Assembly: GCF_030867145.1 (NCBI RefSeq)
Contig: NC_134439.1
Span: forward strand, 6,795,379 to 6,859,378
Direction: 5' to 3'
Origin: Opisthocomus hoazin
Lineage: Eukaryota; Chordata; Aves; Opisthocomiformes; Opisthocomidae
Length of the DNA: 64,000 nt
Made by a program: the position numbers and the translations under genes. The notes below the pieces were generated by a model that saw nothing but the letters and a program-made list of their open reading frames with translations, was not told where the DNA came from and did no database searches. Positions 1 to 10,186 of the stretch are shown in pieces (positions within the stretch are counted from its first letter, which is position 1; each line of letters opens with the position of its first letter).

Positions 1-2130
1 GCCCCAAGACCCCCCAACCCCCCCAAACCTCCCTTAAACCCCCTGCCAAACTCTCCAAGCCCCCCAAAATCTCCTCCAACCCCCCTGCCACCCCCCAACC
101 TCCTCTAAACCCGCTGCCAAACCCCCCAAGCCCCCCCAAATCCCTCCAAACCCCTCAAACCCCCTGCCAAACCCCCAAGACTCCCCAAATCCCCCCAAAA
201 CCTCCCCAACCCCCCTGCCAAACGCCTGAGCACCCCCCAAATCGCTTCCAAACCCTCCCACTCCTCCCAACCTCCCTAGCCCCCCTGCCAAACCCCCCAA
301 ATCCCCTCCAAACCCCCCAACCTCTCGTGATCCCCCCGAAACCCCCAAGACCCCCCAAATCTCCCCTAAATCCCCTGCCAAGTCCCCAAGCCCCCCTCAA
401 ATCCCCTCCAACCATCCCAAACCTCCCCTAAACCCCTGCCAAACCCCTGGAGCCCCCCCAAATCTTACCACCCCCCCAACCTCCCCTAGCCTCCTGCCAA
501 ACCTCCCAAATTCCCTCCAACCCCCCCCAACCTCTCCTAATCTCCCCGCCAAACCCCTCTGCCAAACCCGCAAGCCCCCCCCAAATCCCCTCCAACCCAA
601 CCCCCCCAAACACCACCAAACCTCCCCACCCCCCCTAACCCCTGAGCCCCCCCAAATCCCCTCCAACCTCTCATCCCCCCCCAAACCTCCCTAAACCTGC
701 TGCCAAACCCCCCGAGCTCCCCCAAACCCCTTCCAAACCCTCCCACACCCCCCAACCTCCCTTAGCCCCCCTGACAAAACCCCCAATCTCTCCTAATCCC
801 CCCCAAACCCCCTGCCAAACCCCAAGACCCCCCAAATCCCCTTCAAACCCCCTGCCAAACCCCCAAATCCCCTCCAACCTCTCATCCCCCCCCAAACCTC
901 CCCTAACGCCCCTGCCAAACCCGAGCCACCCCCAAATCCCCTCCAAACCCCCCAACTTCTCCTAATCCCCCCGCTAAACCCCTAAGACTCCCCAAATCCC
1001 CCCCAAACCCCTCTGCCAAATCCCCAAGCCCCCCCATCCCCTCCAACCCCCCAAAACCTCCCATCAGCCCCTCTAACCCCCTGCCAAACCCCCAAGCCCC
1101 TCCAAATCCCCTCCAACCCCCCAAAACCACCCAACCTCCCCTAACCCCCCTGTCAAACCCCCAAGCCCCCCCAAATCCCATCCAACCCCATCCAAACCTC
1201 GCCTAAAAGCCCCCAAACCTGCCCTATCCCCCTGCCAAATCCCCAAGCCCCCCCAATCCCCTCCAACCTCTCATCCCCCAAAAACCTCCCCTAAACCCGC
1301 TGTCAAACCCCCCGAGCCCCCCCAAATCCCTTCCAAACCCTCCAAACTCCCCTAGCCCCCCTGACAAACCCCCCCAACCTCTCCTAATCCCCCCCAAACC
1401 CCCTGCCAAACCCCCAAGCCCCCCCAAATCCCCTCCAACCTCTCATCCCCCCCAAACCTCCCCTAAATCCCCTGCCAAACCCCTGAGCCACCCCCAAACC
1501 CCCTCCAAACCCTCCCACCCCCCAACCTCCCCTAGCCCCCCTGCCAAACCCCCCAACCTCTTCTAATCCCCCCGCTAAACCCCTAAGACTCCCCAAATCC
1601 CACCCAAACCCCCCTGCCAAACCCCCAAGCCCCCCCAAATTCCCTCCAACCCCCCCAAACCTTGCCTAAAAACCCCCAAACCTGCCCTAACCCCCTGCCA
1701 AATCCCCAAGCCCCCCCAAATCCCCTCCAAACTCTCATCCCCCCAAAACCTCCCCTAACCCCCCTGCCCAACCCTCGAGCCCCCCCAAAATCCCCTCCAA
1801 CCCCTCCCACCCGCCCAACCTCCCCTAAACCCCCCGCCAAACCCCCCAAATCCCCTCCAACCCCCCCAAACCTCTCCTAATCCCCCCTAACCCCCCTGCC
1901 AAACCCTTGAGCCCCCCCAAATCCCCTCCAACCTCTCCTCATCCCCCCCCAACTTCCCCCAAACCCCCCTGCCAAACCCCCAAGACTCCCCAAATCCCCC
2001 CCAAACCTCCCCTAAACCCCCCTGCCAATCCCCCAAGCCCACCGAAATCCCCTCTAACCGCCCCCCAAACCCTCCCACCTCCCTCTCCAAGCCCCCCAAC
2101 CCCCTTCACACCCCCCCCCACCCCAAGATC
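1..2130. repeat. C-rich telomere-like minisatellite
   Basis: About 2.1 kb of degenerate tandem repeat made of C-runs separated by AAA, CCAAAC, CCTCC and CCCTAA words, such as CCCCTAACCCCCCTGCCAAA. Copies are about 35-55 bases and vary in length. Nearly all G is absent from the plus strand, so the minus strand is G-rich with many GGGG tracts. Long open frames rich in Gly, Trp and Phe on the minus strand are by-products of the repeat and are not genes. The array may continue left of the window. It abuts the 3' end of TMEM98. Confidence 0.93.
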
Positions 2131-2196
2131 CAGAGACCACAGAGCCAGGCCAGCCCCAGGCCCCCCCCCACCCCATTTTGGGGTTGGGGGGGGGTG

Positions 2197-2202
2197 TTTA
2201 TT
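2197..2202 (-). terminator. TMEM98: TMEM98 poly(A) signal AATAAA
   Basis: The plus strand reads TTTATT, which is AATAAA on the minus strand, 31 bases beyond the TMEM98 stop codon. This gives an unusually short 3' UTR. The G-rich strand of the minisatellite begins just downstream and would be transcribed as G-rich RNA. Confidence 0.75.
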
Positions 2203-2232
2203 GCCCAGGCGGGGTGCCCCGGGGCGGGGGTC

Positions 2233-3899
2233 TCAGATGGCCGACTGCTCCTGGCGCAGGGCGTCGGCGGCGGGGGGGCGGTCGGCCTCGGCGGCCATGG
2301 CGGCCTGGCGCAGCGCGGCCATGTGCTCCTCGGCCGCGGCCAGCGAGCGCTCGACCCAATGGCGGGCGGCGGGCTGGCGGCAGGCGCTGCGCGTCACCAG
2401 GACGAGGTGGCTGACGGACAGCAGCAGGGCGGCCGCTCTGCGGGGACACGGCGGCCTCGTCACCCCCCGCCCCGCCGCCCGACACCCCCCCCCCGCCCCG
2501 CGCGGGATGGCGGCTGCGTCGCCGCCGGACGCGGGGCTCGTGCCTCAGTTTCCCCATCCGCAGTAGGGGTTGGGGTGTCCCCCCCAGCCGCCTCCAGCCG
2601 GGTGGGTCACCCCGCAGTGGTTGTCCCCAGCTACACCGCGGTGTCCCCCCCTGCCCCTCCCACAGGTGTCCCCCCCCTTGACTGTCCCCATCCCTCCCGT
2701 CACCTCGCGTCCAGCAGTTTGGGGTCCAGCGGCGGGTACATGGATCTCACCACGTCGTCCACCCTGCCGGGGGGGGACACATGGCGTTAGGGGACATTGC
2801 GGTGACAACCCCCGCCCCCCGAGCCCCCTCCCCCCCTCGTCACCTGGGGCTGATGCGTTTGGCCACCACGATGATGTCACCCAGGCTGGCGGGGGACTTC
2901 ACGCGGGTGCCCGAGCCCATGGTCATGGCCACCAGCTTCTCCGTCAGCGTGTGGCAGATCTGGGGACGGGGGGACAGCGGGAGTGGGGCCAGGGTGGGCA
3001 CCCAGTGCCACCACTGCCACCAGCGCCACCGGTACCACCAGCGCAACTGGTACCACCAGTGCCACCAGTGCCACCACTACCACCAGCGTCACTGGTATCA
3101 CCAGTACCACCGGTACCACCAGTGCCAGCCCCTGGTCTCACCTTCAGGATGGCGATGCAGTGGGACACCAGACCCCTGTGGAGAGGGAGGAGGGGGTGAA
3201 TCTGGGTGGGCCCCCCCATCCTCGCCCCCTGCAGCCCCCCACCTGCCCGCCCACACCCCGTGCCCCCAGCCCCTCGGGGACGTTCCCACCCGGTGACCAG
3301 CCTGAGGACCACCTCTTCTCAAGACCGGCCGTGGCTCGGTGACGACTGGGGGGCTGGCACTGCACAGGGTCCCCAGCAGCGGGGGGGGGACGGGGGGCAC
3401 GCCGGGGGGGGCCACACAGACTTACGAGGCGTCCTCCACCCAGTCCTCGTTCTCCAGGATGGCCTCGATGTGCGGGTTGGTGATGACCACGTCATCCAGC
3501 TCCAGCTCCGAGGGCTCCGACGGCGTCTCGGCCGTCCCCATCAGGTCCACGATGGGTCTGTCGGGGACACGGGGGACACCCCTGGGCACGGGGCCACCCC
3601 CTTGGGCCCCCCGCACCCTCCCAACTGGGACGTGTCCCCAGCACCGTCCCCCCGGTGATGCTGGATGTGACCCCAGCACCGTCTCCAGCCCATGGGGGTT
3701 GGGGTCCCTCTGCGACCCCCCTCCCCCGGTGGGGACGGGGACGATGCCACCCCCGCGGGGTCACTCACTTGGTGTCGTAGTGGTGCCGGAGGTCTTTGGG
3801 GTGGCAGTACCGCTGCCGGCAGACCACCACCAGCGCCACGAAGGACGCCAGGAAGATGGTGGCCAGCACCCCGATGGCCACGATGACGACCGTCTCCAT
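2233..3899 (-). CDS. TMEM98: TMEM98, transmembrane protein 98
   Basis: Six coding exons on the minus strand: 3769-3899, 3426-3557, 3142-3175, 2844-2959, 2704-2763 and 2233-2437. All junctions have GT donors and AG acceptors in matching phase, giving 225 residues (human TMEM98 is 226). The protein starts METVVIVAIG and has a hydrophobic segment at residues 4-27 followed by CRQRYC. It carries the well-conserved stretches SELELDDVVITNPHIEAILE, CHTLTEKLVAMTMGSG and SDIIVVAKRISPR-like, and ends QEQSAI. The known family is a membrane protein of ER and cell surface that restrains self-cleavage of the myelin regulator MYRF and is linked to eye size. The first coding exon has an acceptor at 3969-3970, so there is at least one upstream non-coding exon, probably at the CpG island near 6 kb. 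All exons look intact. Confidence 0.96.
3000..3132. repeat. Intronic (ACCACCAGTGCC)n-like minisatellite in TMEM98
   Basis: A short trinucleotide-based array (CCACCAGTGCCACCAGC and variants) fills most of the 182-base intron between TMEM98 exons 2844-2959 and 3142-3175. It yields spurious Thr/Ser/Ala open frames. Confidence 0.85.
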
Positions 3900-3968
3900 G
3901 GCTGCGCCCCACCGGGGGGGGGGGGGGGGGTGGCTCAGGCGTCCGGGGCCATCTCGGCACCGCGGGGT

Positions 3969-4254
3969 CTGCGGGGATGGGGGCATGGGGGAAGGGGTCA
4001 GGAACCCCACGGATGCTCCCCCCACCCCAAAATGCTCAGCTGGGGCCCGGTGTCACCCACAGATGGACCCCTGCCTCAGGGGGTCCTTCCAGGCAGCGTC
4101 ACTGGGAGGGGGGGATCGGGGGGAAGGGGTGGTGCTGGGTGCGGGGCCGAGCAGGATCTGGCCATGGTACGTGGGGGGGGCTGTCCCCATCCCGCCACCA
4201 CGGCCACGGTGACAGGGGCATGAGCTGGGGTCCGGAGAGCGAGGGCTGGGCCAT
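3969..4254 (-). other. Upstream intron flank of TMEM98
   Basis: Intron sequence 5' of the first coding exon. The acceptor (CCCCGCAG on the minus strand) is at 3969-3970. No further exon, motif or repeat was recognised here. Confidence 0.5.
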
Positions 4255-4665
4255 GTGGGGCTGTGGAGACCCCCAGAGCCCCCTCCCTATGGGGACCCCC
4301 AGAGCTCCCTCCCTATGGAACCCTGGTGAGCCCCAGAGCCCCCTCTCTATGGAACCTTGGGGACCCCCAGAGCCCTGTCACTGTGGGACCGTGGGGACCC
4401 CCAGAGCCCCCTCCCTATGGAACCCTGGGGACCCCCAGAGCCCCATCCCTGTGGGGCTGTGGGGACCCCCAGAGTCCAAGCCCTATGGGGACCCCCAGAG
4501 CCTGAGCCCTACGGGCTATGGGGACCCTGAAAGCTGATCCCTATGGAGCTGCGGGGACCCCCCGAGCCCAGCCTGTAAGGGGCTATAGGGACCCCCAGAG
4601 CCCAGTCCCTGTGGGGCCATGGGGACCCCCTAAACCTGCTCCCTATGCGGCCACGGGGGACCCCC
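4255..4665. repeat. Minisatellite, unit about 30 bp (GGGGACCCCCAGAGCCC...CCCTATG)
   Basis: About 13 degenerate copies of a 28-36 base unit with the core GACCCCCAGAGCCC plus CCCTATGG. It lies upstream of the TMEM98 coding exons, probably in its 5' intron. Open frames through it are repeat artefacts. Confidence 0.9.
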
Positions 4666-5989
4666 GAGCCCCCCCCGACGCAGCAGCGGGGCCCCCGCGC
4701 CCCCACCCCCCTGGGGAGCAGGACCCCCCGCCATGCCAGGCCCCAGGATACCAGCCCGGGACCCCCATGCCAGCACGCGGGGCAGACAGCAGGTCCTTGG
4801 GGGGGGGGTCCTCACCCGGGGTCGGGGGACCCCCCATGCTGCCGGGGTGGGGGGCCCCCAGCCCTGCCCTCCCTACCTGCCGCCAGCCGGGGACGGGGAC
4901 GCGGGGACGGTGCCACTTCCGCACAGCACGGGCAAACACCCGGCTCCCGACCTTTACACCCTGACTAATGCCTGGGGTTCCCCCCCCCCACCCCGGGGGG
5001 GGTGCCAGACGTGTCCCCCCAAACCCCCAGACCATCCCCCCTTCCAGCCCCCCCCCCCCCCCCACTGAATTTTAAGCCACGTTTAATGATTTGGCTTAAG
5101 TTCCCAGGCTGGGGGCACTTGTCCCCGTATACCCGCCCCCCCCCCCGGGCTGGGGACAGCGGAGGGGGGGGCACACGGCGGCCCTGCCCCCCCCCCCCGT
5201 CCCCCCCTTCCCACTGCGATTAAGACTTAAGAGGGATTTTGGCCACCAAAGCTGGTTCTGCGCCGTAACCCCTTGGTGCCTGGTCCTGGGGGGGGGGTAC
5301 TGCCTCCGAGGGGGGGCTGCACCCCGAGGGGGGGTCCCTGGCCCCCGTCGGGTGGGGGTCGGCTCCTGCCTGTGCAGCGCTGAGCGCTGGAGTGGGGGTC
5401 CTGTGGCAGCAAGGGGATGTGGGAGGGGTGGTCGCTGCTGGGGGGGATCCGGGGGGACCCTGTGAGGATCTGGGAGGGGGTGGGGGGCTGCTGCTGGGGG
5501 GCGGCCTGTGAGAATCTGGGGGGTGGTCGCTGCTGGGGGGGTCTGGGGGGCCTTGTGAGGATCTTGGGGGGGCTGTTGCTGGGGGGGGTGTTTGCTGCTG
5601 GGGCGGGGTCTGGGGGGGCCCTCTGAGAATCTGGGGGGTGGTCGCTGCTGGGGGGGTCTGGGGGGCCCTGTGAGGATCGGGGGGGGGGTTTGCTGCTGGG
5701 GGGGACCGGGGGAGGGTCGCTGCTGGGGATCCTGCACAGCCCCAGTTGTGGGGGCGACGGGGGGCACGGGACTGACGGGGCTCCCGCATGGCCCTCGGGG
5801 GGGGTCTCTCCTGGGGTCCCAAGGCAGGGGGGGGGTCTCTCTGGGGGGAGCCATCAGTCCCAGGGGTCCCCTCCCAAGCCGGGGGTCCCGCACGGCCCCG
5901 GGGGGGGGGGTGTCACTCCGGGGGTCCCGAGGGGTGGTGGCCCCGGGCTCCCCCTCCCACCCCGTGGGGTCTGGCTCCCTCCCCCCCCC
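4666..5989. other. GC-rich sequence without a recognised gene
   Basis: G/C-homopolymer-rich DNA with a loose G-rich repeat at about 5440-5720 (CTGCTGGGGGGGTCTGGGGGG and variants). Long open frames exist on both strands, but their composition is simple repeat and no protein family is visible. It is probably the 5' intron of TMEM98. Confidence 0.55.
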
Positions 5990-6260
5990 CCCGGCGGGTC
6001 CCTGCGCGGGACGGGGCGAAGCGAACCCCCCCTCCCCCCCCCGCCCCCCCCCCGCACCTGGAGCGGCTCCGCCGCGGCCCGCGCACAAGATGGAGCCGGG
6101 CGGGGGGCGCGGAGCGGGGCCCGCAACGGGGCCCGGGCCGGGCTCTGCCCCCTCCGCCCCCCCGGGCTGGCCCCGCCCCCGCCCCGCCCCCCGGACCCCG
6201 GCCCGGCCCCGCCCCGCAGGGGCCCACGGGAGGGGGGGATCCCCGCATTGTCCCGGGGCG
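5990..6260 (-). promoter_or_regulatory. TMEM98: CpG island, probable TMEM98 promoter
   Basis: Dense CpG (CGCGGAGCGGGGCCCGC, GGCCCCGCCCCCGCC and several GC-box-like GGGGCGG words) between two low-complexity tracts. It is the only strong CpG island upstream of TMEM98 on the correct side. Its link to TMEM98 is inferred from position. No 5' UTR exon could be fixed from sequence alone. Confidence 0.5.
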
Positions 6261-6269
6261 GCCGCTCGT

Positions 6270-7290
6270 GTCCCAGCGTGTCCCCAAAGTGTCCCAAAGT
6301 GTCCCAAAGTGTCCCAAAGTGTCCCCTCGTCCCCAAACCTCCACCACCGCGCCCCAGAAGCATCCTCTTGTCCCCAAAAGTATCCCTTTGTGCCCCAAAA
6401 TGTCCCCACTGCACCCCAAAGTGTCCCACCGTGTCCCCAAATGGTCCCCGTCGTGTCCCTTCGTCCCCCAGACCTCCACCACCATGCCCTCAAAGCATCC
6501 TCTTGTCCCCCAAGGTATCTCCTTGTGCTCCCAAATGTCCCCACTGCACCCCAAAGTGTCCCACTGTGTCCCCAAAGTGTCCCAAAGTGTCCCTGTCGTG
6601 TCCCCTCATCCCAAACCTCCATCACCGAGCCCCCAAAGCTTCCCCTCGCATCCCACAGTATCTCCTTGTGCCCCAAAATGTCCCCGCTGCACCCCAAAGC
6701 GTCCCCATCGTGTCCCCTCGTCCCGCAAACCTCCACCACCTTGCTCCCGAAGCATCCTCTTGTCCCCCAAAGTATCCCTTTGTGCCCCAAAATGTCCCCG
6801 CTTCACCCCAAATGGTCCCCGCGGTGTCCCCTCATCCCCTGAACCTCCACCACCGCGCCCCCAAAGCATCCCCTTGCGCTCCAAAGAATCTCCTTGTGCC
6901 CCAAAGTGTCCCCATTGCGTCCCCTCATGTCCCAGAGTGACCCTGCTGCACCCTTGAAGCATCCTCTTGTCCCCAAGGTAGCCCTTTGTGCCCCAAAACG
7001 GTGCCACTGCCCCCAAAGTGCCCTGTTCTGTCCCCGAGTGTCCCTGTTGCACCCCAAAGTGTCCCCTCTGTATCCCAGCCACACCACCGTGTCCCAAACC
7101 CCTGTCGTTTGCCCCCGCTGTGTCCCAAAGCGTCATCACCCTGTTCCAACGTGTCCTCCTCGTGTCCCTGCCGTGCCCTTTAGTGTCCCCATCACGTCCC
7201 ACAGCGTTTCCGCCGTGTCCCTCGCCGCCCCGTTCGCATCCCGTGCCGTCCTCGATGTGTCCCAAACCGTCTCCGTGATGACCCAAGGTG
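6270..7290. repeat. Higher-order minisatellite of (C)CCCAAAGTGTCC units
   Basis: Short units (TGTCCCCAAAGTGTCCC and similar) are nested in a larger repeat. A landmark CCTCCACCACC recurs near 6329, 6473, 6616, 6731 and 6843, giving periods of about 143 then about 113 bases. The right part to 7290 is more degenerate. Frames on both strands stay open for hundreds of codons, because the repeat has few stop codons. Confidence 0.9.
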
Positions 7291-7600
7291 TCCCCATCCC
7301 AGATGGGTGACTCGGGGTGACAGGTGCTCACGTCCTGCTGGCACCCGCTCTCCACCCCACCGCTCTCAGCATCCGTCCCCACCGCCCGCGGTGGCACTCG
7401 CGGTGACGTCGGCTTTGGCAATGCCAGACGGGAAAGCTTGCAAAGCCCAGGGGACACGGTGGCTGTGGTGGCCTGCAGTTCCACCCCGCTGGGGATGCCG
7501 AGGTCCCCTCATCCTCACGGGGCACCAAGGGCACGTCTTGTCCCCGAGGGCCACCAAGGTGTCCCCGGGGATGTCCCCACGCCCTGCCACCATCGCCTGG
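7291..7600. other. Intergenic sequence between TMEM98 and ARHGAP27
   Basis: About 300 bases with no recognised exon or repeat. It separates the 5' side of TMEM98 from the 3' end of ARHGAP27. Confidence 0.5.
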
Positions 7601-7621
7601 TCCTCGCGGCTGAACGGGCTC

Positions 7622-7627
7622 TTTATT
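7622..7627 (-). terminator. ARHGAP27: ARHGAP27 poly(A) signal AATAAA
   Basis: AATAAA on the minus strand lies about 460 bases after the ARHGAP27 stop codon at 8085-8087. The stretch 7622-8084 is therefore the probable 3' UTR. Confidence 0.7.
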
Positions 7628-8084
7628 CGGGAACACGGCGGCGGGCTCGTGCCGGACGCCGGCTCGGCCATGGCGCTGCCCGGCCTCTCCCTGCCCGCCC
7701 CGCCGGTGGCATCGTCCCCGTGGGCACTGCCCGGCCGGCCACGTCCGTCCTCTGATCCCAGGTCTGTGCCACTGGTGAGCCGGGGACTGCAGGGGTCCAT
7801 CGTCCCCTCCTGACTGGTGGGGACCCCCCCGAGCCCCACGCACCCCCTGGGTGCAACCCCTGCCGATCTGGCTCCCAGGAGGACGGGGTGCTCGGGGTGT
7901 CCCTCAAGGGGTGTCCCTCAAGCCGCTTCCCGAGCGAGCCAGGTCACCGCGCTGCCCTTCATCGAGCCCACGATTGCCACCACCCGCGGTCCGAGGTGAC
8001 ACGTGGCCGAGTCCTTCCCCTGAGACGCTGCTCCTTCATGTCCCCCGCTGCAGGGCTGGTCCCCGCGCCTGTCCCCGGGGGGGT

Positions 8085-10186
8085 TTAGCCATCGGGGAAG
8101 ATGTAGCCATACTGGTTGAGGAGGTGTTCCACCACCTGGTTCTGGAAGACCATGTGCATGGCCATGTTCCCCTCCTCGCTGGCCGGCCGCAGCAGCGTGG
8201 GGCCGAAGACGATGGCGACGCTCTGCACCGACATGCGGTTCTCCTCCTTGTACTCGATCACCCTGCGGGGACGAGGGACCGCGTCACCCAGCGTGGCCCC
8301 AAACCCGGGTGGCTGGGTTGGGGGAGAGGGAGATGGCTGTCACCTGCAGAGGTGGCGGAAGAGGACCTTCATGGTGTCGTGGTGGGCGGGTGGGAGGGAG
8401 AACACCAGGTCACGGATGCACCGGCCCCGCCGGGTCGGATCCTGCATCTCTGCGGAGGTACGGATGGCACAGTGGGGTGCTGGCTCCAGCAGCTCAAGCA
8501 CCCGTCCCTGTCCCCATCCCCATCCCTGTCCCCATCCCCATCTTCGTCTCCGTCCCATCCCATCCCCATCCCTCTCCCCATCCCCATCTCTGACCCCAGC
8601 CCATCCCATTCCCATTCCCATCCCATCCTGTCCCTATCTCCATCTCCATCCCATCCCATCCCATCCCATCCCATCCCATCCCATCCCATCCCATCCCATC
8701 CCATCCCATCCATGTCCCCATCCCTGTCCCTGTGCCCACCCTCATCCCTGTCCCCATCCCCACCTCTGACCCCAGCCCATTCCCATCCCCATCCCAACCT
8801 GTTCCCATCTGCATCTTTGTCCCCATCCCCATCCCATCCTATCCCCATCCCATCCCCATCCCATCCTGTCCCTCTCCCCTTCCCCATCTCCATCCCATTC
8901 CATTTCCATCCCCATCTTTATCCTGTCCCCATCCTCATCCTTGTCCCCATCCCATCCCATCCCATCCCATCCCATCCCATCCCATCCCATCCCATCCCAT
9001 CCCATCCCATCCAGTCCCAGTCCCTGTCCCCATCCCCGTCCCCGTCCCTGTCCCCAGGCCTCACTGATGGCGGCGATGAACTTGTCGAAGTGGCTGAAGG
9101 GGACGAGCGGCTCCGGCAGCTCCCGGAAGAAGAGCTTCAGCGCTCCGGTGATGACGTGGATGTCCTCCCAGCGCCCGTCATCCAGGTCCAGGTGCTCGTC
9201 TGCGGGGCCAGGGCAGCACCTCAGGCAGGTCCCCGAGCCCCGCGGGTGGACCAGGGTCCCCGTCCTGCCCCCCACCCCGGGCGCAGCCCTGGCCCCCTGC
9301 CCTTGGAGGGGGCTGTAGCCCGCTTGGCCCCCGCCGTCACCGTGGGTGACCTTACCGTGCTCCACTTTGTAGCGCAGTTTCTGGATGGTGGCCAGGTTGC
9401 CGCTGACCCGGTACAGCCCGTCGATGTCCAGGCCTGGCAGAGGATGGTGGAGACAGGGAAAAAAAACCTCCCAGTTAAACACAGCCCGTACTGGGATGGG
9501 ACCCCAGCCCCCGCCGACGGAGCTCCGGGCACCCCCCGTCCCCGGGGAGAAGCCCCCAGCCTGGTGGCACGCGGTGACAGCGACCGGTCCGGCCGTGCCG
9601 ATGCCCACGGGAAACCCAACCGTTGAGCTGCGGCGTTGCCGGGCGCTGTGCCGGTGGCGGGGCCCCCCGGGCTGTCCCCAAGCCGAGCCCCGCGGCCGTA
9701 CCTCTGCCCTCCACGGTCTGGATGCACTGCAGGACGAAGCGCGGCACCGTCCCCCGCTCCCGCTCGCACAGCGCTTGCAGGGAGCACCCGAAAACCTGAT
9801 CTGGAAACAACCGGCGGGGGCTTGAGCGCGGCGGGGGGGACGCCGAAAGGATGCCCGGGGGCGGGGGACAGGGCTGGGGACATCGCGGGAGGGCCCGATC
9901 CCGCAGGGGGTGGCTGGAGGTGATGGGAGGTGCCCGAGCCCATCACCACGACGTCGGGTTGGGGTTGGGTTTGGTCCCCCAACTCCCTGTCCCAGCTCCA
10001 TCCCCGGCTGTCCCCACCTGTCCCCAGCCCCGGGGACACCCCGAGGGGGCTCAGCCCCGTCCCGGCACCCACCCTTGATGTAGCCCCTCTCGCGCAGGGA
10101 CTGCAGCGTCGGCCGCCTCTGCAGGAACTTGCGGAGTTTGTTCCGGACTTTGCTGGCGTCGCTCTCGCCGCCGGCGCTGCCCATCG
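8085..10186 (-). CDS. ARHGAP27: ARHGAP27 RhoGAP domain exons
   Basis: Six exons from DQVFGCSLQALCERER to the end IFPDG encode the RhoGAP fold; the 114-base exon 10073-10186 supplies the lead-in RRPTLQSLRERGYIK. Visible hallmarks are the arginine-finger motif GLDIDGLYRVSGNLA in exon 9356-9433, the block ALKLFFRELPEPLVPFSHF in 9065-9199, and NRMSVQSVAIVFGPTLLRP in 8085-8262. All are intact, so catalytic activity is expected. The last exon ends at TAA. Confidence 0.95.

Noticed and set aside
34-2121. Many minus-strand open frames rich in Gly, Trp, Phe
   Set aside because: They are translations of the C-rich minisatellite. Overlapping frames are open alike and no domain is present.
5096-6790. 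564-codon minus-strand and 416-codon plus-strand open frames
   Set aside because: They run through a minisatellite and a CpG island with few stop codons. Composition is low-complexity on both strands at once.
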